64,000 bases of DNA, from positions 1 to 64,000 of the forward strand of contig JAHJOQ010000103.1 in the NCBI GenBank assembly GCA_018820315.1. The letters are read 5' to 3'. Both the position numbers and the translations under genes were made by a program. Position 1 is the first letter of the stretch, and each line of letters starts with the position of its first letter. Source of the DNA: Candidatus Zixiibacteriota bacterium. GTDB taxonomy: Bacteria > Zixibacteria > MSB-5A5 > JAABVY01 > JAHJOQ01. Below the pieces are notes generated by a model. That model worked only from the letters and a program-made list of their open reading frames with translations, had not been told where the DNA came from and ran no database searches. Of the stretch, positions 50,767-58,441 are shown one piece after another.

Positions 50767-51319
50767 GATTGTATTCCTTCTTCGTCAGCGAGAAATACCC
50801 TACGCCTTCGAGTAGCGCCAGGTCGGGTGGCAGATCGTGAACTGTCCAGCGGAACTTCATCCCGATTTTCTCTAGAACTTTCGCCGATGCCGGATTGTCG
50901 GGCAGCGTTATCGCGACGATGCGATCCAGGCCGATTGTCTCAAAGCCATGTTGGAGCATCGCATCTGCGGCTTCTGTCGCAATCCCCTGTCCCCAATAAT
51001 CCTGCGAAAAACCGTAGTAGATCTCAGTCTCTGTAGTATTGATCGGAAGAGGGCCGAGGCCGACCCATCCTGCGAGTCGGCCATCAGCTTTGTGCATAAC
51101 TGCAAGAGAGAATCTGACGATGTCGTCGGGCCTGTTCAGTCCGTACGATTCAACCATTTTCTTGAATCTGGGCGCAATCTCATCCTTCGGCCGAACCGTC
51201 TCGCCGACCCATTTGACGACTTCTTCCTGACTCACAATGTCATAGAATCCGTCGAGATCGTCGATCGCGTATTGCCGAATCAGCAGTCGTTCAGTCTCCA
51301 GATGAACGTTTTCGAACAT
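50615..51319 (-). CDS. GNAT-family acetyltransferase (RimJ/RimL-like) with repeat-derived tail
   Basis: A RimJ/RimL-type N-acetyltransferase: 'LETERLLIRQYAIDD', 'LAGWVGLGPL', 'IYYGFSQDYWGQGIATEAAD' (acetyl-CoA loop Q-x-x-G-x-A/G) and 'PDNPASAKVLEKIGMKFRWT'. The substrate is unknown. The genuine domain ends near residue 183 ('FSLTKKEYNQG'); the last 50 residues are encoded by the composite repeat cluster and are low in normal protein features. It lies 3 bases after rsgA, in the same direction, so the two are probably one transcript. Confidence 0.85.
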   Translation of the reverse strand: MFENVHLETERLLIRQYAIDDLDGFYDIVSQEEVVKWVGETVRPKDEIAPRFKKMVESYGLNRPDDIVRFSLAVMHKADGRLAGWVGLGPLPINTTETEIYYGFSQDYWGQGIATEAADAMLQHGFETIGLDRIVAITLPDNPASAKVLEKIGMKFRWTVHDLPPDLALLEGVGYFSLTKKEYNQGQDSTKSAIFPQASCAGRIPRSLPSSARAGTLHALMTDIKIATSLRSSQ

Positions 51320-51322
51320 TGG

Positions 51323-52420
51323 CTATTTCTCTCCACGCATCTTGTATCGCTGTCGCATCGACTTGGTGATCTTCTTCCACTTGGCGGTCTCAACAAGACG
51401 CGCCTTCTGATCCTTACGGATAGACAGATACTTAAGTTCCTTCTGGAGTCTTCCGTAACTATCGAATCGATCCCGGTCGAGAGTACCGTCCTCCAGTGCC
51501 TGTTCGACCGCGCATCCCGGCTCACCCTGATGCCTGCAATTCCTGAATCGGCACTGATCAGCGATCTCCTCAACATCAGCGAATGTCCTGCTCAATCCCT
51601 CGTCGTCAGACCAGAGTTGAATCTCTCGTATGCCGGGAGTGTCGATCACTATGCCACCTGATGGCAATATAATCATCTCCCGCTGGGTCGTCGTGTGCCG
51701 ACCGCGCTGGTCGTGTACGCGGAGTCCACCGACTTTCAGAAGATCGTCTCCGAGAAGGCCGTTGATGATTGTCGATTTGCCGACACCGGATGATCCGAGA
51801 AAGACGACGGTGCTGCCCCGTGCCAGATACTGTTGCAGCGCATCGAGGCCGGTCTTCTCAATGGCGCTCACCGCGTGAACCGGGACGCCCATTGCGACTG
51901 TTTCGACCTCTTCGATAGGCTCTTCCAAATTCCGGCAGACATCTGCCTTGTTGAGAATGACAACCGGGTTTGCGCCGCTATCCCACGCTATCGCTACATA
52001 GCGTTCGATTCGACGGATGTTGAAGTCCCTGTCAAGACCGCTTACAAGAAACGCTGTATCGATATTCGCAGCCAGAATTTGCTCTTCGGTCTCGCCTCCG
52101 ATACCCTTGCGCCCCCCGGCAAGAATTGCCTTACGAGAGAAACAGCTCTTCCTCGGAAGAATCTTGTGGATTATCGCCTTGCCTTCATGAGGTCTCGCTG
52201 TGACGACCACCCAGTCTCCAACCGCAGGATACTCCGCCATGAAGACTGATTCATGTTGAAGCTTCCCGGAGATTTCGGCTGTCATGCTGCCATGCGAGCA
52301 ATGGATATCATAGCGTCCCTTGTGCTGACATGCAATTCTGGCAGGTATGAAATCGCCTCTCTTTGAATCTCCGAAGTGTTTCTCAAAGAAGCTATTCCAA
52401 CCTAATTCATTTATGTTCAT
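51323..52420 (-). CDS. rsgA: Ribosome small-subunit-dependent GTPase A
   Basis: A circularly permuted GTPase that helps 30S maturation. An OB-fold domain (residues about 20-90) is followed by the G4 motif 'NKADVCR', then G1 'GSSGVGKSTIINGLLG', G2 'TTTQREMI' and G3 'DTPGIREI', and a C-terminal zinc knuckle 'CRFRNCRHQGEPGC'. I start at ATG 52420, 8 bases after AGAGGA; an upstream in-frame start adds 20 residues that do not look like RsgA. A 515-base leader region upstream contains two tiny ORFs and a terminator. Confidence 0.93.
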   Translation of the reverse strand: MNINELGWNSFFEKHFGDSKRGDFIPARIACQHKGRYDIHCSHGSMTAEISGKLQHESVFMAEYPAVGDWVVVTARPHEGKAIIHKILPRKSCFSRKAILAGGRKGIGGETEEQILAANIDTAFLVSGLDRDFNIRRIERYVAIAWDSGANPVVILNKADVCRNLEEPIEEVETVAMGVPVHAVSAIEKTGLDALQQYLARGSTVVFLGSSGVGKSTIINGLLGDDLLKVGGLRVHDQRGRHTTTQREMIILPSGGIVIDTPGIREIQLWSDDEGLSRTFADVEEIADQCRFRNCRHQGEPGCAVEQALEDGTLDRDRFDSYGRLQKELKYLSIRKDQKARLVETAKWKKITKSMRQRYKMRGEK

Positions 52421-52505
52421 CGCTGTAGTCCTCTTTGCATTGGGCATGCAAATGATTGACTGAATTGTTGTGATACGCAAAGGATACAGTTGGTCTGCTT
52501 ATGTT

Positions 52506-52565
52506 TCACCTCTGCGAATTCCTCAGATTTTCAGAATCCATGTATACATATTCATCGACCGACAT
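52506..52565 (-). CDS. Candidate 19-codon ORF upstream of rsgA
   Basis: ATG 52565-52563 follows AAAGGAG (52578-52572) by 6 bases, as good as any ribosome-binding site in the window. The product would be MSVDEYVYMDSENLRNSQR. It is 86 bases before the rsgA start. It could be a leader peptide or a micro-protein; no homologue is known to me. Confidence 0.35.
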   Translation of the reverse strand: MSVDEYVYMDSENLRNSQR

Positions 52566-52631
52566 TATATGCTCCTTTCGATGGAAAGATTGCCGTGACA
52601 CTGTTATCCACGGCTCTGCGGTAAGTTCAAC

Positions 52632-52662
52632 AAAAAGCCGCGGGCGCAAATCACGCCTGCGG
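52632..52662 (-). terminator. Intrinsic terminator upstream of rsgA
   Basis: On the minus strand CCGCAGGCG-TGATTTG-CGCCCGCGG (one mismatch, 9-bp arms) is followed by CTTTTTG. It lies about 210 bases before rsgA and 75 bases after the 17-codon ORF, as in an attenuator. Confidence 0.75.
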
Positions 52663-52737
52663 ATACAATCCGGATATAAAATACCCTCGCTTGGTGGAAG
52701 ATAGCGGTCTGCTGAATCTCAGATCAGTCGTCCAGAA

Positions 52738-52791
52738 TCAGACATTCCCGAGGCGTGAATCTACATTTTCTGTGTTCACAATCACTGTCAT
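52738..52791 (-). CDS. Candidate 17-codon leader ORF before a terminator
   Basis: AAAGGAGG (52807-52800), 8 bases, then ATG; product MTVIVNTENVDSRLGNV. GAGGCGTGA at the ribosome-binding site (52803-52795) can pair with TCACGCCTC inside the ORF (52758-52750). The latter can also pair with AGGCGTGA in the 5' arm of the terminator (52658-52651). These exclusive pairings are what an attenuation control would need. Confidence 0.45.
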   Translation of the reverse strand: MTVIVNTENVDSRLGNV

Positions 52792-52845
52792 AAATCACGC
52801 CTCCTTTCAGGAGAATATGGTTAAACTCTATCTGTCAACGTCCTT

Positions 52846-52873
52846 AGGGTACTCTAAAACCGAGTTTTGTCAA
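52846..52873 (-). promoter_or_regulatory. Candidate promoter of the rsgA leader
   Basis: TTGACA (52873-52868), 16 bases, TACCCT (52851-52846). A second TTGACA (52838-52833) with TATTCT after 15 bases is possible. The first would give a leader of about 40 bases before the 17-codon ORF. Confidence 0.45.
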
Positions 52874-52935
52874 GTGAAATCGGGCGACGACAGAGAGCGA
52901 ACGGATCTGCGTCAACGAACGTCGATGATCGGCAT

Positions 52936-54846
52936 CTAAGCGGGAGCTTGCTCCTGCACCGTCGATATCTCTTCAGATTCCGTGTCCTGTGGTGCAACTT
53001 CGAGCATACATCTGGACCAGATGCCGTACATCTCTTTTTCACTCGTGCGGGCATTGATAACCATGTCCGCAGCACCCTTATTGATCATGTTCGTGAAGCA
53101 CCTCAGCACTACCGGATCAAAAGATGATCCCGATTCCTCGGCCATCATTTCGAGCGCTTTCTGAGGTTCAAATGCCGACCTGTAGATCCGGTCCGAGGTC
53201 AAAGCGTCAAAGACATCCGCTACACAGATTATCCTGGCACCAAGGGGGATATCTTCACCCTTCAACCCGAGAGGATACCCGCGGCCATCGAATTTCTCGT
53301 GATGGTGGAGAATGAGCGGCTTGACATCCCAGGGGAACTCTTTGCCTCTCAGCAATTCAACACCGAGTTCCGAATGTCTCTTGATAAATGCAAATTCAGA
53401 TTCGGATAGCTTGCCCGGCTTCTTGAGAATATTATCCTCTACGCCGATTTTACCGATGTCATGGAGAAGGGCTCCGGCCACTATAGTCTTAAGCATGCCG
53501 CTGTGCAGTCCGAGTTCCTTGGCGAGAAGCAGGGCAAGGGAAGCGACCCTGTCGGAATGACCCTTGGTATACTTATCTTTGAGATCGACTTCATTCGCCA
53601 TCGAATCGAAGATTTCGAGATACAAGACCTCAATTGAGCCGATGATGCCTTCAGTCTTTTCACGTTTCCCTTCAGCTTTCAAGTTGTTGTATATCTGGTA
53701 GGAGGATTCCAGATCACTCAGGGCATCGAAATGCCGCCCGACTGTGCTCAATAATGTTCCTCGTTCAAGCAGCACATCTGCTTCAAGAAACCGGGCACCG
53801 ATCTGCCGGCTTAGATCGTAAGCTTCGTCAAAAGACTCCAACGCAGAATCATAGTCGCTATCATAGCATGCGATTTTCCCTGCTATCTTCTTGATTTCGA
53901 CCAGGTGGCTGTTCGTGAGATTGGACTCAATAAGGTAACTTTCAGCACGTTGGCAGTGTTCCTTCGCTTTATCCGGCGTTCCTCTCTTTAGATAGAGATC
54001 TGCCAGATTGATGTCTACTATCAGAGTCAGCGAAGCATCCTTGATTTGAGTCGCGATCTCGTGAGCTTCCCTGAAGAAAGTGAAGGCTTCGTCATTCATT
54101 CCCTTCTCCGCGAGTGTGATTGCGACGTTGTTCTTTGTATAGGCGCTTTTTCTGATCTCATTCTGCGATGTATAGACTTCCAGAGATTTATGGAACAGTT
54201 CCAGCGCTCGTTCGCAATCACCCCTCATGTTCATGATAGATCCAAGGTTGTTCACAAGATCCGCATAGAGAATGAGATCGCCTATCTCCTGCGCCACTGC
54301 AATGGCTTCCTGGTATGTCATCTCAGCTTCCTCGAGTTCGCCCAGTTCGATATATATGACTCCCAGGTTTCGTAACGCTTTGCACATTCCGGTCTTGTCC
54401 TCGATCCTGCGATAAACGCCGATCGCCCTCTGAATATATCCCAGAGCGCGGTCGTAGTCACCCTGCTTGCACAGCAACTGACCGATCTGAGCAAATGTTT
54501 CGGATTTGTATGAAAGGTGGCTCGTGTCGCGGCAAAACTTCAGAATCTTCTGATATTCCTCGATTGCCTGATCCAGTTTGCCTTGCAGAGCGAGAGCCTT
54601 GCCCTTTTCCTGGTGCAATTCAAAGCGGAGCGGAAGAGAGAACTCGGGAAGACCTTTGGAATCCCAGATTTCTTCGAGAGTGCAAAGGTAGTCAATTGCC
54701 TTATCGTAGTCGAATGACCTGGAGGCATCCTTTGCAAGAGTCATCAGATTTCGTAGTGTGCTTGCCCAGTCAGGTTCAGAATGAGCCTTTCCAAAAAGAG
54801 CGGGAGCATCAGGTTTGGTGTCGGAATATCTGAATGACTTGTTCAT
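52936..54846 (-). CDS. TPR-repeat protein with C-terminal HD-GYP domain
   Basis: 636 aa. Residues about 60-400 form some eight TPR-like helical repeats ('AQIGQLLCKQGDYDRALGYI', 'RNLGVIYIELGELEEAEMTY' and more). The C-terminal HD-GYP domain has 'KGHSDRVASLALLLAKELG', the HD pair in 'GALLHDIGKIG' (near 460) and the 'HHEKFDGRGYPLGLKGEDIP' segment (near 520), all intact, so cyclic-di-GMP hydrolysis is expected. No receiver or membrane domain is present; the TPR array probably senses a protein partner. Last gene of a three-gene operon under a sigma-54 promoter; 9 bases after the TPR gene. Confidence 0.9.
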   Translation of the reverse strand: MNKSFRYSDTKPDAPALFGKAHSEPDWASTLRNLMTLAKDASRSFDYDKAIDYLCTLEEIWDSKGLPEFSLPLRFELHQEKGKALALQGKLDQAIEEYQKILKFCRDTSHLSYKSETFAQIGQLLCKQGDYDRALGYIQRAIGVYRRIEDKTGMCKALRNLGVIYIELGELEEAEMTYQEAIAVAQEIGDLILYADLVNNLGSIMNMRGDCERALELFHKSLEVYTSQNEIRKSAYTKNNVAITLAEKGMNDEAFTFFREAHEIATQIKDASLTLIVDINLADLYLKRGTPDKAKEHCQRAESYLIESNLTNSHLVEIKKIAGKIACYDSDYDSALESFDEAYDLSRQIGARFLEADVLLERGTLLSTVGRHFDALSDLESSYQIYNNLKAEGKREKTEGIIGSIEVLYLEIFDSMANEVDLKDKYTKGHSDRVASLALLLAKELGLHSGMLKTIVAGALLHDIGKIGVEDNILKKPGKLSESEFAFIKRHSELGVELLRGKEFPWDVKPLILHHHEKFDGRGYPLGLKGEDIPLGARIICVADVFDALTSDRIYRSAFEPQKALEMMAEESGSSFDPVVLRCFTNMINKGAADMVINARTSEKEMYGIWSRCMLEVAPQDTESEEISTVQEQAPA

Positions 54847-54855
54847 CGTATTGCC

Positions 54856-55926
54856 CTACGATCTGGTTGATCTTCCCAGTTGCTCGAGTACTTGAATTGC
54901 TTCTTTAAAGCCTTTATCGATACCAACTTCTTTGTACTGATGTGCAGCCGCATCAAACTTAGCCACCGCAACATCGATCTTGCCTAACTTTCTGCTGACT
55001 ACTCCCTGCTCGAAGAGCACATCGGCCCTCAGGGCAGCCAGCTTGTTAATGACTGTCATTTTGTAGGTTTTGCGCAGCAGCTTGACTGCGCTTTCAGTAT
55101 CACCCATCATCCTCATTATCTTGCAGTCGACAAGATTGAGTTCTGTTTCCAGAGCTGCGGAATTGAGCCCCGGAAGGATTCTACGGGCAGTATCTATGAC
55201 CGATTTGGCCATTCCGATTTCTTTCTGCTCCATGTAGCACTTCGCTATATTCTGGTAGCAGATCTCCACCAGATTGAGATCTTGTTCGCTCAGAGCGATT
55301 GCCAGAGATTCGTTCAGGCTCTCGATGGAGGCGTCATGTTCACCGAGGTCATTCTGAGTAAGACCGATATTGAGTAAGACGTACCCCTGCCGCATCACGT
55401 TATTCGACGCGCGGAAATCAGCCAGACAGAGTTTGAACGCCTTGATCGCTTCTCTGAGATCACCTGTAGCCGATTTAATAGCCGCCAGCGTGTTCAGAAT
55501 TGTAGCTCTCAACTCATGGTCATTCAATGTGGAAGTGAACTCGAGCGCCTTCTCACAGAGCTGCTCTGCGTCGCCGTAATTTCCCTGCTGAAAATGCATG
55601 TTGGCCCGGTTCCTGGCGCATTCGGCGGCTCCCCTGTAGTTGTGGATATTCAGGAACAACCACTGAGCTTCAAGGTAGTACGACTCTGAAACTTCCCAAT
55701 CTGATTGCATCATCATGGCACGACCGGTCTCTTTGAGGATTTGCGCCCGGAGATCCTGATCCAACTCGGCTTCTGCGGAATCGATAGCTGACTTCAGCAG
55801 CTCAAGAGCTACTACAGGGTTACCCTGTCTGAGCCAGCCGCGAGCCAGTAGCAGGAGCGTTCTCCTGTCCCGGATTCTCGCTCGATCTCCGCTTAAGGCC
55901 TTGCTTGTAACCAGTGTGTTTGTCAT
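54856..55926 (-). CDS. TPR-repeat protein
   Basis: 356 aa, almost wholly tetratricopeptide-like repeats ('ARGWLRQGNPVVALELLKSA', 'NRANMHFQQGNYGDAEQLCE', 'LNIGLTQNDLGEHDASIESL'). No signal peptide or catalytic domain. The repeats resemble those at the N-terminus of the next gene's HD-GYP protein, so the two may have arisen by duplication and may interact. Second gene in the sigma-54-controlled operon. Confidence 0.85.
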   Translation of the reverse strand: MTNTLVTSKALSGDRARIRDRRTLLLLARGWLRQGNPVVALELLKSAIDSAEAELDQDLRAQILKETGRAMMMQSDWEVSESYYLEAQWLFLNIHNYRGAAECARNRANMHFQQGNYGDAEQLCEKALEFTSTLNDHELRATILNTLAAIKSATGDLREAIKAFKLCLADFRASNNVMRQGYVLLNIGLTQNDLGEHDASIESLNESLAIALSEQDLNLVEICYQNIAKCYMEQKEIGMAKSVIDTARRILPGLNSAALETELNLVDCKIMRMMGDTESAVKLLRKTYKMTVINKLAALRADVLFEQGVVSRKLGKIDVAVAKFDAAAHQYKEVGIDKGFKEAIQVLEQLGRSTRS

Positions 55927-55967
55927 CTGATAATTTCCTCGTAAGAGAAATTGATCCTTTAAGATTG

Positions 55968-56510
55968 TCAGTCCGAGATCAATCCGTATGCCGAAAAATG
56001 ATCGAGTTCTGCCGTTACAACCTTGTTCATAAAATCGACTTCACATACCATATCTTCCCATTCGCCTGAATCTTTATCGAGCCAGCCTATGCGAATGGTA
56101 GATTCATCTATACCAGATAGATCGGCATCGCGATAAGACATCGTCACAGAAACGGGCTTGTTGAATACGAGACCGTTGGTCCCGAAATCGTTGAAGAAAA
56201 CCGATACATCCGGAATGGTGATGCTGAATAGAGTGTCAACATCGACAGCTCCCGGCGGAACGTCAAGGATCACATCGAGAAGTTCCAGCCTGCCACCCGT
56301 GCTGGCAGAGATAATTTTCTCTGCGTACAAGCTTGGTGAAGTCGGGCTGGAAAACGCCGAGTAACTCGCTGAGCGCGAAAGCACTTTCGGTTCTTCGGTG
56401 ACTTTCTGAACACTCATCGGAGACTTCGAGCATCCTGAGAACACCAATGCCGCGAAAATTACTATCGCGACGGTGGCACACAGTGACTTGGTAAGCTTTG
56501 TTCCTGTCAT
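55968..56510 (-). CDS. Putative lipoprotein with ZU5-like domain
   Basis: Signal peptide 'MTGTKLTKSLCATVAIVIF' then lipobox 'FSGC' (Cys near residue 27). The mature part has a ZU5-like beta sandwich ('ISASTGGRLELLDVILDVPP' 'GAVDVDTLFSITIPD', 'FNKPVSVTMSYRDADLSGID', 'EWEDMVCEVDFMNKVVTAEL' 'DHFSAYGLI'). I start at ATG 56510, which follows AAGGAG by 7 bases. The in-frame ATG at 56591 lies within the sigma-54 promoter and cannot be the start. First gene of the operon with the two TPR proteins. Confidence 0.82.
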   Translation of the reverse strand: MTGTKLTKSLCATVAIVIFAALVFSGCSKSPMSVQKVTEEPKVLSRSASYSAFSSPTSPSLYAEKIISASTGGRLELLDVILDVPPGAVDVDTLFSITIPDVSVFFNDFGTNGLVFNKPVSVTMSYRDADLSGIDESTIRIGWLDKDSGEWEDMVCEVDFMNKVVTAELDHFSAYGLISD

Positions 56511-56574
56511 CGCGTCTCTCCTTCTAAAGGTAAACGTCATTTCTTTCATTGCATTGTTCCTGTCGTTGTTCTTG

Positions 56575-56590
56575 AGCAAGCGACGTGCCA
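56575..56590 (-). promoter_or_regulatory. Sigma-54 (-24/-12) promoter
   Basis: On the minus strand TGGCACG (56590-56584), 4 bases, TTGCT (56579-56575): TGGCACGTCGCTTGCT matches the sigma-54 consensus TGGCACG-N4-TTGCW at every position. Transcription should start near 56565, about 55 bases before the lipoprotein ATG at 56510. The gene for a sigma-54 activator ends 180 bases upstream. Confidence 0.88.
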
Positions 56591-56773
56591 TCCCCGTGGA
56601 ATCTGGACATCTGATTCATTTCCAACGGCTTACAGCAAAGCACAGGGATTCTCAATCAAGGATTCTGATGGGTCGGGTTGGAACGGTCTGTACCACCTGT
56701 TTCAATAGAAAACGGGCAACTCTTTGCGAGTATGATGGATAAAGCCGTCAAGCTCCGTGTGGTGCATTTCGTG

Positions 56774-58174
56774 TCAGGATCGGTTCTGGCGTCTGTTTTG
56801 GTTCAATCCGGCGTCTTCAAGGATTCGCCTCAGGCGCGCGCGCGATATCCCGAGAAACTTCGCGGCTTCAGATTTATTCCATTCGCACGTGTCGAGCACA
56901 TGCTTGACCACGCGTTTTTCTATTTCGCGCAGAGTGATCCCCTGAGGAGGCACATCAATTGTGATCTGCTGCCTGTCGGCCAGATTGACTCTATCGCTGC
57001 TGAAGGCTGCCCCGATGTCATTGTCGCGAATGTATTTACCTTTCGCGAGCAGAACAGCTCTCTCTATTACATTGCAGAGTTCTCTCGTGTTGCCGGGCCA
57101 CTGGTGAAATCGCATTTTATCGAGCGCCGATGCCGCGATTCCGACTCTCGGTTTCTTGTAGATTGATGAGTAGTATTCGAGGAAATGCTCCACAAGATCC
57201 TGGATATCATCCGGTCGCTCGCGAAGCGGCGGAATCTCTATTGTGAGGAGGTTTAGTCTATAGTATAGATCCTCTCTGAATTTGCCGGCACTTATGGCAT
57301 CTTTCAGGTGAAGATTTGTGGCGGCGATAACCCTCACGTTAATCGTTTCCTCGGCGAGAGCACCTACTCTTCGGAATTTCTTATCCTCAAGCGCCTTCAG
57401 TAATTTCGCCTGCGCTGATGCGGACAGATTCCCGACCTCGTCCAGGAAAAGAGTTCCTTCCTGGGCATATTCGAAAAGACCCTTCTTGTCTTTTCTGGCA
57501 TCGGTGAACGCACCCTTTACGTGTCCAAAAAGCTCGGACTCGAATAGTTCGTCGGGGATCGCGGAGCAATTGACCTCAACGAGATTGTGGATGGACCTGA
57601 GACCGGCATTGTGCAGTATCTTCGCCACGAGACTCTTTCCCGTCCCGGTCTCTCCGAGAATCAATGCGCTGGGAAAGTCGACTTCACTGAGAACGATTAG
57701 TGTCTTTCGTATTTCTTCCATCTTGCTCGATTTGCCTATCAGCGCATCAATGCCATACTTGTTGGCCAGGATCGGCACCGTCTCATCAATATCTTTCTCT
57801 CTAGTTTCCTCAATCTGAGCCGTAAGTCGCTTAAGGCACTGGTCAGGTGTTAGGATTTCCGCCACTCCGAGTCTCGAAAATCTTATAGTCTGATCGATAT
57901 CGGGCGCTGCCATTTTCCCGACAATCGTTATGTCATCATTAGATGCTGCTATCGAGAGCAGGAAGTCATCAGATGAAAAGAAGGGACTGTCTAAGTCCAC
58001 GAAAACGACTGAACGAATTCCATCGCTGCTGAAAGGCAGAGGCTCATCACGCCAGATGATAGATTCGGAGAGGCCCGGAGTATCACTCTTGAGATTCTGA
58101 ATCGCCTTGCTGTTTTCCAGGATATCGCCGTAGACTACGGTGCGCATCGTCATGCTCGTACCTCTATTAGCCAT
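56774..58174 (-). CDS. Sigma-54-dependent enhancer-binding transcriptional regulator
   Basis: 466 aa. An N-terminal region (about 1-120) has the strand pattern of a receiver domain ('SVVFVDLDSPFFSSDDFLLS') but no clear phospho-Asp/Lys set. The AAA+ domain has Walker A GETGTGKS (near 173), the sigma-54 contact loop as GAFTDA (near 218, in place of GAFTGA, a known natural variant) and Walker B in 'GTLFLDEVGN'. A Fis-type helix-turn-helix ends the protein ('CEWNKSEAAKFLGISRARLR'). It is directly upstream of a consensus sigma-54 promoter and so probably controls that operon. Confidence 0.92.
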   Translation of the reverse strand: MANRGTSMTMRTVVYGDILENSKAIQNLKSDTPGLSESIIWRDEPLPFSSDGIRSVVFVDLDSPFFSSDDFLLSIAASNDDITIVGKMAAPDIDQTIRFSRLGVAEILTPDQCLKRLTAQIEETREKDIDETVPILANKYGIDALIGKSSKMEEIRKTLIVLSEVDFPSALILGETGTGKSLVAKILHNAGLRSIHNLVEVNCSAIPDELFESELFGHVKGAFTDARKDKKGLFEYAQEGTLFLDEVGNLSASAQAKLLKALEDKKFRRVGALAEETINVRVIAATNLHLKDAISAGKFREDLYYRLNLLTIEIPPLRERPDDIQDLVEHFLEYYSSIYKKPRVGIAASALDKMRFHQWPGNTRELCNVIERAVLLAKGKYIRDNDIGAAFSSDRVNLADRQQITIDVPPQGITLREIEKRVVKHVLDTCEWNKSEAAKFLGISRARLRRILEDAGLNQNRRQNRS

Positions 58175-58359
58175 ATATCGGACAAGTGCTCAAAAAGTTG
58201 ATTCTATGGTCGTGAATACGTGCGTGGGCGAGCAAATGTCTTAGTGAAATTGTGAAACATGCAGTAGTATGCCGGTGAAACGCAGCTTGATCACTGCTCA
58301 TCGCGCCGCAACCACTTAGTGTCTATATCGTACTCTGTAGCTGATGGTTCAACGACTGA

Positions 58360-58388
58360 TTGACAATCGATGCGACATTCGATAGGTT
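58360..58388 (+). promoter_or_regulatory. Promoter of the hydrolase/AKR operon
   Basis: TTGACA (58360-58365), 17 bases, TAGGTT (58383-58388). The leader to ATG 58442 is about 47 bases and has a GAGGAAAG ribosome-binding site. Confidence 0.5.
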
Positions 58389-58441
58389 AGACATAATCGG
58401 ATAGATAAAGTCGGATAACATGAGACGTTGAGGAAAGAAGT

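Larger units (their letters stand above)
52421..52935. other. 515-base gap between the HD-GYP gene and rsgA
   Basis: No gene longer than 20 codons. On the minus strand, in order, it holds a promoter, a 17-codon ORF with an excellent ribosome-binding site, an intrinsic terminator, and a 19-codon ORF with a good ribosome-binding site, each entered separately. Confidence 0.6.

Noticed and set aside
56511-56591. N-terminal extension of the lipoprotein gene starting at 56591
   Set aside because: Those codons are the sigma-54 promoter, and the extension precedes a normal lipoprotein signal peptide that has its own ribosome-binding site.
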